Assembly: GCA_965223255.1 (NCBI GenBank)
Contig: CBDCWA010000004.1
Coordinates: 2,852,001 to 2,916,000 of the forward strand
Length of the DNA stretch: 64,000 bases
Direction: 5' to 3'
From: CBDCWA01 sp965223255
GTDB lineage: Bacteria; Pseudomonadota; Alphaproteobacteria; Rhizobiales; Hyphomicrobiaceae
Below, one piece after another: positions 27,495 to 36,804 of the stretch (position 1 is its first letter; each line of letters begins with the position of its first letter). The translations under genes were made by a program, and so were the position numbers. The notes below the pieces were generated by a model. It was given only the letters and a program-made list of their open reading frames with translations. It was not told the origin of the DNA and ran no database searches.

Positions 27495-28889
27495 GTGGAG
27501 CAAAGTTCACAAGCGGCTGCAGCAGATCGCCCGACACGCGCCTCAAAGCCTGCGTTATTCAGCTGGGTGCTGGTCGAATGGGCGCAGCAGCCCTTCTACG
27601 CCCTGATATTGACGTTTCTGTTTGCCCCCTACTTCACCAGTGCCGTTGTGGCAGATTCTGTCCGTGGCCAGGCATTGTGGGGGTACGCTGCCGCCATCGC
27701 CGGCATCGTTATTGCCATCCTGAGCCCCGTTGTCGGGGCCTATGCCGACAGCCACGGCCGTCGCAAACCCTGGGTGGCGCTCGCGACCTTGATCCTCGCC
27801 CTTAGTATGGCCGCGCTGTGGTGGGCAACGCCCGGAGCAGGCACCAGCACCCTATATTTGCTTTTAATTGCGATTGTCATCGCCACAACTGCATCGGAAA
27901 TCAACAGCGTCTTTATCAATGCCATCATGCCATCGCTGGTCCCGAAACGCGAACTTGGGCGTTTATCAGGCATCGGCTGGGCAACCGGCTTTACTGGCGG
28001 TCTGGTTGCATTGGTCGTGATGGCCGGGTTTTTGGTCGCAAATCCGGCAACCGGCAAGACACTGTTGGGGCTCACGCCGGTATTGAGCCTCGGCACCGGC
28101 GCCAGAGAAGGGGACCGCCTTGTCGGGCCGTTTTCGGCGCTGTGGCTGTTGGTATTCATTATTCCGTTTTTTCTGTTTGTACCCGATCGCCCGGCCCACC
28201 TCGCAGCCGGTGCCGCCGGCAATCCCTTTCGCGAGTTGTGGGCCACATTGAAAGGTCTTGCAGGGCGTCGCGATATAGTTTTGTTCCTAATTGCGCGAAT
28301 GAGTTATGCCGACGGGTTGTCAGCAATATTTGTCTTTGGTGGTATTTATGGAACCGCCGTGTTTCAGTGGCAGCCCTTCGAGCGCGGCATGTTTGGCATC
28401 GTATTGACGGTAGCCGGAGTTTTCGGCGCGATAGTCGGAGGTTTCTTAGACGACAGGCTTGGCTCTAAGCGGGTTTTGCTCGGATCGTTGGTAATTCTGT
28501 TTCTAGCAGCGGCAGGTGTTCTTTCGGTTGGACGCGATCACGTTCTCTTTTTTGTTCCGGTGGCGCCGAAGGTTGCTGGCGGGGGTCTGTTCGCAAGTCA
28601 GGGCGAGCAGGTCTTTGTGTCCTTTGGCATATTCATTGCGCTCGTTGCAGCGCCACTTGGGGCCTCCAGCCGCGCACTAATGGCGCGCCTCGCACCTGCA
28701 GAGCAGATGACGCAGTATTTTGGCCTGTTTGCATTTTCCGGCAAGGTTACGGCGTTCGCAGCACCGCTACTTGTCGCTTTCGCAACCGATATGTTTTCCA
28801 GCCAGCGCGTCGGGATGTCGATGATATTGATCTTCATCGTCGTCGGATTTTTCTTGCTGCTGGGCGTCAGAGAGCCGCGGCGGTCCTAG
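27495..28889 (+). CDS. MFS transporter, UMF1 (Atg22-like) family
   Basis: A 464-residue membrane protein with about 12 hydrophobic segments. FSWVLVEWAQQPFYALILTF near the N-terminus, and ADSHGRRKPW (the inter-helix 2-3 loop signature), match the UMF1/Atg22-like group. The substrate is unknown. I choose the GTG at 27495 because GGGGGAGAG lies just upstream; an earlier ATG at 27447 is in frame. It is divergent from the ParA gene (231-bp gap) and ends against a GNAT gene on the other strand. Confidence 0.85.
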   Translation: MEQSSQAAAADRPTRASKPALFSWVLVEWAQQPFYALILTFLFAPYFTSAVVADSVRGQALWGYAAAIAGIVIAILSPVVGAYADSHGRRKPWVALATLILALSMAALWWATPGAGTSTLYLLLIAIVIATTASEINSVFINAIMPSLVPKRELGRLSGIGWATGFTGGLVALVVMAGFLVANPATGKTLLGLTPVLSLGTGAREGDRLVGPFSALWLLVFIIPFFLFVPDRPAHLAAGAAGNPFRELWATLKGLAGRRDIVLFLIARMSYADGLSAIFVFGGIYGTAVFQWQPFERGMFGIVLTVAGVFGAIVGGFLDDRLGSKRVLLGSLVILFLAAAGVLSVGRDHVLFFVPVAPKVAGGGLFASQGEQVFVSFGIFIALVAAPLGASSRALMARLAPAEQMTQYFGLFAFSGKVTAFAAPLLVAFATDMFSSQRVGMSMILIFIVVGFFLLLGVREPRRS

Positions 28890-28973
28890 ATCATCGTGCG
28901 GTGAGTTGACGCCGGCGCAGTGGTCTTAACTTGACGCATAGGGATGACCCATCATTAGACCATGATGATCTAG
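28886..28973. repeat. inverted repeat spanning convergent MFS and GNAT stop codons
   Basis: Perfect 10-bp arms CTAGATCATC (28886-28895) and GATGATCTAG (28964-28973) enclose 68 bp. Each arm overlaps one stop codon, so the element exactly fills the gap between the two convergent genes. Its left side resembles a second element at 50367. Confidence 0.45.
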
Positions 28974-29473
28974 CGCTCGCGCACCATAAACCAACTTGGA
29001 CCAAAGATCGGATCTTGCCACACGCTCTTCCAGCGAAAACCAGCCCGCTCATAGGCGCGCACAGCCTGCTCATTGGCGATCGACGGAAAAACACACACGG
29101 CTGTTGCAAGCGTTGTCGCGAACACTTCTTCACTGAGCAAACCGACGGCCTTGCCGCCGACACCGCGATTGCGAAATTGGCGCGCTGCAATGAACAGATC
29201 GATGTCCCAAGTCCCCGGCGCCAGCTCTTCAGGCAGTTCATCCCCCCACACAGTAGCGTCGACCGCGTGCCCGTAGCCGACCGCTTCCCCATCGGCACAA
29301 ATCACGCGACAGATCGCATGATCACTTTTAAGGGCCAGCATGACTTCCGCCTCTGTGGTTGCCAGCGGTCCCCACCATTGCTGAATATCGGGCAACGCCA
29401 GCCACTGGCGTATTTGGTTCCAGTCGGTTTGTTCAGCCGGACGCAATTGAATATTCAAGGGGGCATCTATCAT
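28970..29473 (-). CDS. GNAT acetyltransferase, AAC(6')/RimL-like
   Basis: A 167-residue acetyltransferase: IQLRPAEQTDWNQIRQWLAL at the N-terminus, WDIDLFIAARQFRNRGVGGK (acetyl-CoA loop RNRGVG) and NEQAVRAYERAGFRW. The layout resembles the aminoglycoside 6'-N-acetyltransferase/RimL group, but the substrate cannot be told and no resistance should be assumed. An upstream in-frame ATG at 29524 would add 17 residues; neither start has a good SD. It lies just downstream of purH on the same strand. Confidence 0.8.
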   Translation of the reverse strand: MIDAPLNIQLRPAEQTDWNQIRQWLALPDIQQWWGPLATTEAEVMLALKSDHAICRVICADGEAVGYGHAVDATVWGDELPEELAPGTWDIDLFIAARQFRNRGVGGKAVGLLSEEVFATTLATAVCVFPSIANEQAVRAYERAGFRWKSVWQDPIFGPSWFMVRER

Positions 29474-29535
29474 CAGCCAACCGCATCGCGCTGTCGCGAG
29501 CCTTGCAGGTGTTACAACCTGCATTACACATCGGG

Positions 29536-31125
29536 TTAATGTCGGAAATGGCGCATGCCGGTAAACACCATCGCCAGACCCTCCTTGTCCGCGGCTTCGA
29601 TCACTTCGTTGTCGCGCATTGATCCGCCGGGCTGTATCACTGCCGTGGCCCCGGCCGCCGCCGCGGCGAGAAGGCCGTCGGCAAACGGGAAGAAGGCATC
29701 CGAAGCAACGACCGATCCCTTCGCAAGGGCCTCCTCACGCCCGGCGGCGCGCGCTGCCTCTTCTGATTTCCAAGCTGCAATGCGCGCTGAATCGATGCGG
29801 CTCATTTGCCCAGCCCCGATGCCTACCGTTGCCCCACCCTTGGCATACACGATGGCATTGGATTTGACATGCTTGGCAACCTTGAAGGCAAACTTGAGAT
29901 CCGCCATTTCCTGGTCACTCGGTGCCCGCTTGGTGACCACTTTGAGGTCCAGATCTTCAACGACGCCGTTATCACGCGACTGCACCAAATAACCGCCGGC
30001 AAGCGAGCGAATAGTAAGGCCGGCGGTGCGCGGATCGGGCAAACCACCGGTGATCAGCAATCGCAAATTCTTTTTGGCCTGGAAGATTTCGCGCGCGTCT
30101 TGGCTGGCGTCCGGTGCAATGACGACTTCCGTAAAGATCTTGGTGATTTCCTCCGCCGCCTCTGCATCGATTGCGTGATTAAGCGCGATAATGCCGCCGA
30201 ACGCGCTGACAGGATCACAGGCAAGCGCTGTGAGATAAGCTTCCTTTAAGCTTTTTCCAAGTGCAACACCACAGGGATTAGCATGCTTTATGATGGCAAC
30301 GGCCTTCACCGCGTCGGGATTGAACTCGCCGACCAATTCGAATGCGGCATCGGTATCGTTGAGATTATTGTAGGACAGCTCTTTGCCTTGCAGCTGCCTG
30401 GCGGTTGCAACGCCAGCGCGCGGCGTCTCACCGCGATAGAACGTCGCCCACTGATGCGGGTTTTCTCCGTATCTCAATCCTTTTCCATCGCGCCCGCCAA
30501 ACGATCGCCAATATGGCGCATTGTCGCCAATCTCACCGGCGAACCAATTTGAGATTGCCGCATCGTAACCGGCAGTCCGCGCATAGGCTTTGGCGGCCAG
30601 TGCTTTGCGCAACTTAAAAGTTGTGCCGCCCGCGTTGGCGCTCATTTCCTGCCCGATGCGGTCGTAGTCTTGCGGATCAACGACAACGGCAACACCAGCG
30701 TGGTTTTTGGACGCTGCCCTGATCATCGCCGGTCCGCCGATATCGATATTCTCGATCGCGGTCTCATAGGTCGCGCCTTTCGCGATCGTGTCCTCAAACG
30801 GATAAAGATTCACGACCAACAGATCGATCGGCAGAATGTTGTGCTCGTCAGCCGCTGCATCGTGTTCCGCGTTGCCGCGAATGGCCAACAGGCCACCGTG
30901 CACATTCGGGTGCAGCGTTTTGACGCGTCCATCCATCATTTCCGGAAAACCGGTGAGGTCGGACACGTCCTGCACCTTTAGTCCGGCATCCGAGAGCGTC
31001 TTTGAGGTACCGCCGGTCGAGACCAGCGCCACGTCATGGCTTGCCAACAGTTTCGCAAAGTCGACAATGCCGGATTTGTCCGAAACGGAAATTAGGGCGC
31101 GCCGGATCTTGACTACATCGCTCAT
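29536..31125 (-). CDS. purH: bifunctional AICAR formyltransferase / IMP cyclohydrolase
   Basis: It catalyses the last two steps of de novo IMP synthesis. The 529-residue protein has the MGS-like IMP cyclohydrolase domain at the N-terminus (RALISVSDKSGIVDFAKLL, ALVSTGGTSKTL) and the AICARFT domain after about residue 200 (RYGENPHQWA; IIKHANPCGVALG; GAGQMSRIDSARIA). The motif SDAFFPFADGL is near the C-terminus. It follows the heparinase-like gene on the same strand. Confidence 0.97.
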   Translation of the reverse strand: MSDVVKIRRALISVSDKSGIVDFAKLLASHDVALVSTGGTSKTLSDAGLKVQDVSDLTGFPEMMDGRVKTLHPNVHGGLLAIRGNAEHDAAADEHNILPIDLLVVNLYPFEDTIAKGATYETAIENIDIGGPAMIRAASKNHAGVAVVVDPQDYDRIGQEMSANAGGTTFKLRKALAAKAYARTAGYDAAISNWFAGEIGDNAPYWRSFGGRDGKGLRYGENPHQWATFYRGETPRAGVATARQLQGKELSYNNLNDTDAAFELVGEFNPDAVKAVAIIKHANPCGVALGKSLKEAYLTALACDPVSAFGGIIALNHAIDAEAAEEITKIFTEVVIAPDASQDAREIFQAKKNLRLLITGGLPDPRTAGLTIRSLAGGYLVQSRDNGVVEDLDLKVVTKRAPSDQEMADLKFAFKVAKHVKSNAIVYAKGGATVGIGAGQMSRIDSARIAAWKSEEAARAAGREEALAKGSVVASDAFFPFADGLLAAAAAGATAVIQPGGSMRDNEVIEAADKEGLAMVFTGMRHFRH

Positions 31126-31284
31126 CTCAGTGTTCCAATTCTTTCAATCGCGCACAACATTAGGCCGCGCGGCGCGATTCCGATTCACTGCAGCTTGCTC
31201 TAGCATGATGGAATTGCCACACAAGTCCACACAACGCCGATGGGCCAACTTGTCACCACATCAATGCGGGAGCACGATCCATGG

Positions 31285-32979
31285 CTAGAAGCGTTCGAGC
31301 TGCCATTTGATTGTGGTTTCGCCGGCCGTCCCGGTCCTGAGGACGATCTGTTCGACGGCGCTGGGGCCGCTGGTCTCGGCAAAATGGATGCTGTCTTCAA
31401 TCTGAAGGTCTGCGTTTTCGCAATGAAATCGCCAGCGTTCACCATTGCGAAGATGCAATATCGCTTGGTTTGGAGTATTGTCGTGCTTGCAATCGACGCG
31501 GCGCTCGAGATGAAAGTGGACGGCGACGGGCAGGTCGACGGCCAGGCGCCTGGCCTTGCCGGCGCCACGGATAGTGTCTGTGCCGGCAAGCTTTGAGCCG
31601 TCTTTCTCTATCGTCAACGAGCGTTCGTGAATGAGGCGGAACAACCGCCCATAACCATCATGATCCGCAACAATTGATACATTGGTCTTGCTATCAGTGC
31701 GCGAACAATTGACACGGGCCGGAAAGCGAATAGGTGCCGCACCAATAAGATCTTCGAGTAGGGCATGGCGTACCAGACGCGACGAAGACTTTGCACCGAT
31801 TACGAGGGCATTGTGGCTGGCTGTGGCGCGCGCGGCCGGCCCCCACTCTGTGTGCAGCACACCGGGTCGTCCGGCGTTGATGAAAATCGGCGCCGTTCCT
31901 GAGCATAACTCAAAACTAAGGCAGCCGGCGTGAGCCTGACTGGCGTAAGCCAGCGGCGGTGCCGGCCCTGCATCGAGGATGAGGACGAGATTGCCGACAT
32001 CGACCTTTTCGTAGCGAGAATTTGGGGCCTCGGTGAGCGGCGCATTGTCGAGAGGTACGTAGCCGACGATGGTTGCAATGGCGTCATCAGCCGGCGGACC
32101 GACACCGTTGAAACGCGCAAGTGTGCCGTCGCCGAGGCGCATGAACTGCACCATTGCGATCATGCGTTCTATTCCAGATTGCAGAGCAGGGGGTGGCGTG
32201 CGATCAAGTGCGCGATAGCATTGATTAAGCGGCAAGAGATCAAGAAGCACGTCGAGAAGCACACCTGGATTGCGGCTGATATGGCCGCCATCCGGCAAGA
32301 TCTGCAGTTTGAGTTCGTTTGACAGCTGCTGTTCCGCATCTGCCAGGTGGTCCTGCCGCCCGGCAATACACAGGTTTGCGTAATTGAGCGCGGTGAGAGC
32401 CAATAGACGCGGGTATCCAGCCGGCGCGCTGCGCCATGTGGCAGAGAGGTGGATTATTTGATCCGCGAGATTATCAGCTACCAGCTCGAAGTCGGGCTGA
32501 TTTTCGTCGAGCAGCGCATGCGCCGCATTGATCCAGGATATCACGCGCCGCGCCGTTACCTCTGGCGCCGAGGCCAGTCCCCGAAAGCGCCGCGATCGCC
32601 GGATCCATTGTGTAACATAGGCCCGGGCCAGCCGATCGGCTTCCTCCGACTGTTCGGCATGCAGATTTCTGAGCCAGGAAAAGCCGTGCAACTCTCGCGC
32701 CCAAGCATCATTCGGCGGGGCTATATCGAACGGCGACCGCGCTCCAAGTTCAGCGACAAAACCGCTAAGACCGAATTGCCCGGCCTTTATTTCATCGAAA
32801 AAACTCGGATCGCCTGTTCTGAGATCTTGCGGCACAATCACCAATTCATCGGCAATTGGCGCGCCGTACCGCCATTTAAACAGATTGGACATCCGAAGAC
32901 GCGCATTCAAAGCCCGGCGCGACTGCTCCATCCGCATCCACACGGTTCGCATGTGCTCCGCAGGCGTAAGCTGCAACAT
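31285..32979 (-). CDS. heparinase II/III family protein
   Basis: A 564-residue protein with an N-terminal helical (alginate-lyase-like) toroid and a C-terminal beta-rich heparinase II/III domain. Visible pieces are PQDLRTGDPSFFDEI, GFSWLRNL, DGGHISRNPGVLLD (conserved His/Asn-containing stretch) and GTAPIFINAGRP. Members are presumed polysaccharide lyases, but this alphaproteobacterial housekeeping subgroup, always beside rsmB and purH, has no proven substrate. No clear signal peptide is present, so an exported location is not supported. Confidence 0.85.
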   Translation of the reverse strand: MLQLTPAEHMRTVWMRMEQSRRALNARLRMSNLFKWRYGAPIADELVIVPQDLRTGDPSFFDEIKAGQFGLSGFVAELGARSPFDIAPPNDAWARELHGFSWLRNLHAEQSEEADRLARAYVTQWIRRSRRFRGLASAPEVTARRVISWINAAHALLDENQPDFELVADNLADQIIHLSATWRSAPAGYPRLLALTALNYANLCIAGRQDHLADAEQQLSNELKLQILPDGGHISRNPGVLLDVLLDLLPLNQCYRALDRTPPPALQSGIERMIAMVQFMRLGDGTLARFNGVGPPADDAIATIVGYVPLDNAPLTEAPNSRYEKVDVGNLVLILDAGPAPPLAYASQAHAGCLSFELCSGTAPIFINAGRPGVLHTEWGPAARATASHNALVIGAKSSSRLVRHALLEDLIGAAPIRFPARVNCSRTDSKTNVSIVADHDGYGRLFRLIHERSLTIEKDGSKLAGTDTIRGAGKARRLAVDLPVAVHFHLERRVDCKHDNTPNQAILHLRNGERWRFHCENADLQIEDSIHFAETSGPSAVEQIVLRTGTAGETTIKWQLERF

Positions 32980-33142
32980 GTGCTATTCCCAGTTGCCGAA
33001 TATCAGGCGTCAGTCCGTTTTGAGTTTAGCGTGCTCTGAGGCAGAAAGTTGCACGATAGGTTCTTTGCGATTATTTCCGCTAGCTGTCTATATGTTGCTC
33101 AGCCAGGTGTGCAATCAAATAAGCTGTGAAGGCTGTTTGCAA

Positions 33143-34567
33143 TCATGCCTGACGCTGCATTACAGCGGCAAAAAAACCATCCATACCCTGATGCACATCG
33201 TCACGGCCGGCGATGCTATGGCATGGCAGCGTTCGAAGTGCGCCGCTGGCTGTCAACCAGCCTGGATCGAGGCCAGGAACAGCGGTCGTATCGACAGCGA
33301 TGGGACTAATATCGCAATTCTGCTCTTGCAGCCACGCCATCTGGTCTTGGCCTTCTTCATGTTCCAGTGAGCAGGTGCAATAGAGCAGTCTGCCGCCTGG
33401 GCGAACCCATTGGACCGCTTTCGAGAGCATTTTTCGCTGCAGTTCGGCCAGGCGTCTGATGTCAGATTCTGCCTTCAGGTGAATAAGGTCGGGATGGCGT
33501 CGGATGGTGCCGGTGGCTGTGCAGGGCGCATCCAAAACCACAACATCGAACGGATGGTCCGGTGCCCAAGATAATACATCGGCTTCGACAAGTTCGGCCG
33601 TCAATTTAAGGCGCGCCAGATTCTCCTTTAGTCGCGCCAGACGGTTTGGCGCGTTGTCGACGGCTGTGACGATGGCACCTGCCACGATGAGTTGCGCCGT
33701 TTTGCCGCCGGGTGCGGCGCATAAATCTGCCACCCGGCAGCCACTGATATCGCCGAGCAGGCGGACAGGAAGTGCGGCTGCGGCATCCTGCACCCACCAT
33801 TCGCCACTGGCAAATCCCGGCAAGTCCTGGATCGCACCGCCGCCCGTGAGCCGGATTGATCCGGTCGCCAAGAGGTCGCCGGCGAGCTTTTCGGCCACCT
33901 GGGCGCCACCGGCCTTGACGGTCAGATCCCGCGGTGCCTCCCTGAGCGACGCCAGGGCAATCTCCCGCGCCGCCTGGGGACCATAGGACCGGCACCATCG
34001 ATCAAAGAGCCAGCTTGGGATGTTGAGTTCGGCCGCGTCCTGAGTGGCCAGTATGTCCCCACGCGCCTCGGCGACGCGACGTAGCACGGCATTGGCCAAT
34101 CGCTGGTAGCGGTTGGCGCGATAGTCGCGCTTGCACTGTTCGACTGCAATGTTGATCGCAGCGTGCGGTGCACCGTCCAGAAACAGCAAGGCGCCGCAGG
34201 CAATGTCGAGGATCGCCCTGAGCCGCCCCGTCTCTTTTGGCAGCGTTTTTTCAATATACCGCGCCTGTGCGTCGCGGATTTGACCGTTATATCTGAGCGC
34301 TGTTGCTGTCAGCAGTCGGGCCAGTCCGCGATCACGCGGCTCCAGCGAATCGAATGGCGCGCGCTCTGTCCATGTCTCAAACGCCTCATCCAGCATGAGT
34401 CGTCGCGATAAAACGTCGTGCAAGAGACGCACCGCGAGATCACGCGCGGCGAGCCCCGCAACATTCTGTCGCGCAGAATTTTTCTTGGCGGAACCGGCGG
34501 CCCTGCCTGGCGAATGGCGACCAGAGCGTTTGCGCTGTTTCGTTTGTCCATGCGCCGGGCGCGCCAT
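33143..34567 (-). CDS. rsmB: 16S rRNA m5C967 methyltransferase RsmB
   Basis: A 474-residue protein with an N-terminal NusB-like RNA-binding domain (RDLAVRLLHDVLSRRLMLDE) and a C-terminal Rossmann methyltransferase. The SAM loop is VADLCAAPGGKTAQL. The two family cysteines are in VLDAPCTATGTIRRHPD and LLYCTCSLEHEEG. It methylates C967 of 16S rRNA. The start MARPAHGQ at 34565-34567 is 4 bp after the htpX stop, so htpX-rsmB are probably translationally linked. The basic, low-complexity first 40 residues are typical for alphaproteobacterial members. Confidence 0.95.
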   Translation of the reverse strand: MARPAHGQTKQRKRSGRHSPGRAAGSAKKNSARQNVAGLAARDLAVRLLHDVLSRRLMLDEAFETWTERAPFDSLEPRDRGLARLLTATALRYNGQIRDAQARYIEKTLPKETGRLRAILDIACGALLFLDGAPHAAINIAVEQCKRDYRANRYQRLANAVLRRVAEARGDILATQDAAELNIPSWLFDRWCRSYGPQAAREIALASLREAPRDLTVKAGGAQVAEKLAGDLLATGSIRLTGGGAIQDLPGFASGEWWVQDAAAALPVRLLGDISGCRVADLCAAPGGKTAQLIVAGAIVTAVDNAPNRLARLKENLARLKLTAELVEADVLSWAPDHPFDVVVLDAPCTATGTIRRHPDLIHLKAESDIRRLAELQRKMLSKAVQWVRPGGRLLYCTCSLEHEEGQDQMAWLQEQNCDISPIAVDTTAVPGLDPGWLTASGALRTLPCHSIAGRDDVHQGMDGFFAAVMQRQA

Positions 34568-34571
34568 TGTC

Positions 34572-35552
34572 TTATCCCCACGGACCACGTGGCGATCCGG
34601 AAGATGATGACGGTGAAGACCATGGCCCCGAATGGTCATCATCACGTTGGTTGTCCAATTCGAGCGGTGCGAACTCACCGCCGCCGCGCCCAAGTGTGTT
34701 GCTCAATTCCTGCAGGGCTGCGATCCGATTTTGTGTATTGGGGTGTGTGGAGAACAGGTTATCCATGCCCTCTCCGGTCAGCGGATTGATAATAAACAGG
34801 TGGGCGGAGGCCGGTGAGCGTTCGGCATCCTCATTTGGAATGCGCTGGGCATAGTGTTCGATCTTCTGCAAGGCACCAGCAAGCCAGGCTGGTTCACCAC
34901 AAATCAGCGCGCCGATGCGGTCGGCCTCATATTCGCGCGACCGGCTGATCGCCATCTGCACCAGCATGGCAGCCATAGGCGCAACAATCATTGCGACCAG
35001 CGCCCCGATCCAACCGAACGGACTGTTGCTGCTGCCGCGCTGACCGCCGAATAGCATGCTGAGCTGTGCAAAGTTGGCGAGCATGGTGATCGCGCCTGCG
35101 ATAGTCGCGGCAACAGTCATGATCAAGGTGTCGCGATTCTTGATGTGGGCTAATTCATGCGCCATCACGCCGGCTAGCTCCTCATCATCAAGCATTTCCA
35201 TCAGGCCAGTGGACGCGCAGACGGCCGAATTCGCTGGATTGCGCCCGGTTGCAAACGCATTCGGTTGGGGATTGTGCATGATATAGACCCGCGGCATAGG
35301 CAGGTCGGCCCGTTGTGCGAGGCGGGCAACCATATCGTAGTATTCCGGCGCATCGTTGCGGTCGACTTCTTCTGCGCCGAAGGAACTCAGCACCATCTTG
35401 TCGGAGCCCCAGAAGCTGTAAAGGTTCATGCCAAGCGCAACGACAAAGGCGATTATCATGCCGAGCTGACCGCCAATCAGGCCGCCCATGACGACGAACA
35501 GAACCGTCATGAAGGTCAAAAGAAGGCCGGTCTTAATGTAATTGCTTGCCAT
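34572..35552 (-). CDS. htpX: membrane zinc metalloprotease HtpX
   Basis: A heat-shock protease of the inner membrane (M48 family) that degrades misfolded membrane proteins. It has 326 residues with two N-terminal membrane segments (about 8-26 and 30-47), the zinc site HELAH at 132-136 with downstream SREYEADRIG supplying the third ligand (Glu), and two later hydrophobic segments. The C-terminus is a Ser/Gly/Asp-rich tail. The start is ATG 35550-35552 with GGGAG upstream. It leads rsmB and is divergent from the DUF1674 gene. Confidence 0.95.
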   Translation of the reverse strand: MASNYIKTGLLLTFMTVLFVVMGGLIGGQLGMIIAFVVALGMNLYSFWGSDKMVLSSFGAEEVDRNDAPEYYDMVARLAQRADLPMPRVYIMHNPQPNAFATGRNPANSAVCASTGLMEMLDDEELAGVMAHELAHIKNRDTLIMTVAATIAGAITMLANFAQLSMLFGGQRGSSNSPFGWIGALVAMIVAPMAAMLVQMAISRSREYEADRIGALICGEPAWLAGALQKIEHYAQRIPNEDAERSPASAHLFIINPLTGEGMDNLFSTHPNTQNRIAALQELSNTLGRGGGEFAPLELDNQRDDDHSGPWSSPSSSSGSPRGPWG

Positions 35553-35661
35553 TCGCGACTCCCACGTCTCACCACGTGGCAAAACAACCGTCTTGCCACG
35601 CCCTTGCGACCCCTAATATCGGTATTATTATAGATACTGACAACGTCAGGAGGCGTAAACT

Positions 35662-35889
35662 ATGTCGCCAAGCGATAAAAGATCCCCAGATCAAGCAGCA
35701 CCTGGCGTGCCACCGCGTCAATTGACACCGGCCGCAAAGCGTGCGCTCGCAGAGGCAGCCGAGCGTCGCCGCAAGCGCCAGCAGGATAACAATAATGCCC
35801 CCCGCGACAAAGAGATTGGTGGGCGTGAGGGACCGGACCCTGTACGTTACGGCGACTGGGAAAATAACGGCATAATTTCGGATTTCTGA
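35662..35889 (+). CDS. DUF1674 protein (SdhAF4-like)
   Basis: A 75-residue, charged protein ending in the family signature KEIGGREGPDPVRYGDWENNG followed by IISDF. The homologous eukaryotic factor Sdh8/SDHAF4 binds flavinylated SdhA during succinate dehydrogenase assembly; the bacterial role is inferred from that. AGGAGG lies 9 nt upstream of the ATG. It is divergent from htpX. Confidence 0.9.
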   Translation: MSPSDKRSPDQAAPGVPPRQLTPAAKRALAEAAERRRKRQQDNNNAPRDKEIGGREGPDPVRYGDWENNGIISDF

Positions 35890-35976
35890 GGCCGGCCGAT
35901 CAACCCAGAGCGCGCCTGGCAGAGGGTGACGTGACGCGCGGGCTGCGATGCCGCCGCGTGACCAGGAGAGGTAGAC

Positions 35977-36699
35977 ATGGCCAAGCGGCGCCGGTCCTAC
36001 GGCAAAATCTTGCTAATCGTAGTTGTCGTACTTGGCATTGCAATCGCCTACCGACAAAGTCTTATTCCCGCTGCGCTCAATCCTTTACCGACCCTCAATC
36101 TGGACCATCCCAGAGGTTGGACGGGAGGCCTGTTGATTGACTGGCAGCTCGCCTCGATCAAGCGTTCGCGGCGATTGTGCAAAAAAGTCTTGAATTCACC
36201 TTTGATCAGTTATGCGCCGATCCGAGACCGGGTTGGACCAAAGGGCTGTGGTTGGAAGAATGCTGTCAGAACGTCACGGATTGCCGGCGCCAGAGTGTCA
36301 GTCAACCCACTAACCTGTCAGGTTGCCGCCGCCTTGACGTTGTGGATGGCACACGACGTGCAGGTCTTGGCCCAGGAATACTTTGGAACACGCGTCAGAT
36401 CACTCGAGACAATGGGCACCTATTCCTGCCGCAACATCATTGGCAACAAGCGCTGGGCCAATTTGCCGAGTCAGCATTCATTCGCCAATGCCATCGATAT
36501 TTCCGGGTTCGTTCTGGCCGATGGCAGAAGAATTTCGGTGCGCCGGCACTGGAGGGGCAAGCGCAAGCGCGCCGCCTTCTTGCGCGCCGTCCATTCTCGC
36601 GCCTGCCGTTATTTTCGGGTCGCGCTCGGGCCGGACTTTAATCCGGCCCATGCCGATCACTTTCATTTTGATCGCGGCAGTCTCTGGACCTGCAAATAA
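35977..36699 (+). CDS. extensin family protein
   Basis: A 240-residue protein with a single N-terminal membrane anchor (about 10-25, ILLIVVVVLGIAIAY) after a basic MAKRRRSYGK. The rest is an extensin-like C-terminal domain: SPLISYAPIRDRVGPKGCGW, SVNPLTCQVAAALTLWM, GTYSCRNIIGNK, QHSFANAIDISGF and the terminal HADHFHFDRG. The conserved His/Asp pattern (SQHSFANAID, HADHFH) resembles DD-peptidase-like zinc sites, so a cell-wall role in the periplasm is plausible but unproven. AGGAGAGG precedes the ATG. Confidence 0.87.
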   Translation: MAKRRRSYGKILLIVVVVLGIAIAYRQSLIPAALNPLPTLNLDHPRGWTGGLLIDWQLASIKRSRRLCKKVLNSPLISYAPIRDRVGPKGCGWKNAVRTSRIAGARVSVNPLTCQVAAALTLWMAHDVQVLAQEYFGTRVRSLETMGTYSCRNIIGNKRWANLPSQHSFANAIDISGFVLADGRRISVRRHWRGKRKRAAFLRAVHSRACRYFRVALGPDFNPAHADHFHFDRGSLWTCK

Positions 36700-36743
36700 T
36701 GGTGAGCAGGCCGGCGGCAGGCATCCACCGCAGCCCTTCGCAG

Positions 36744-36804
36744 CTAGAGCAATATCCGATCTGACAGAACCGCATCGCGGGTCACAGATCGGATGATGCA
36801 CTAG
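36744..36804. repeat. palindromic intergenic repeat with CTAG ends
   Basis: A 61-bp imperfect palindrome: left arm CTAGAGCAATATCCGATCTG (36744-36763), right arm CAGATCGGATGATGCACTAG (36785-36804), arms matching at most positions. The right end overlaps the stop codon of the following gene. A half-copy lies at 19191. It could act as a bidirectional terminator between the convergent extensin and FAH-family genes, though there is no T-run. Confidence 0.55.
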
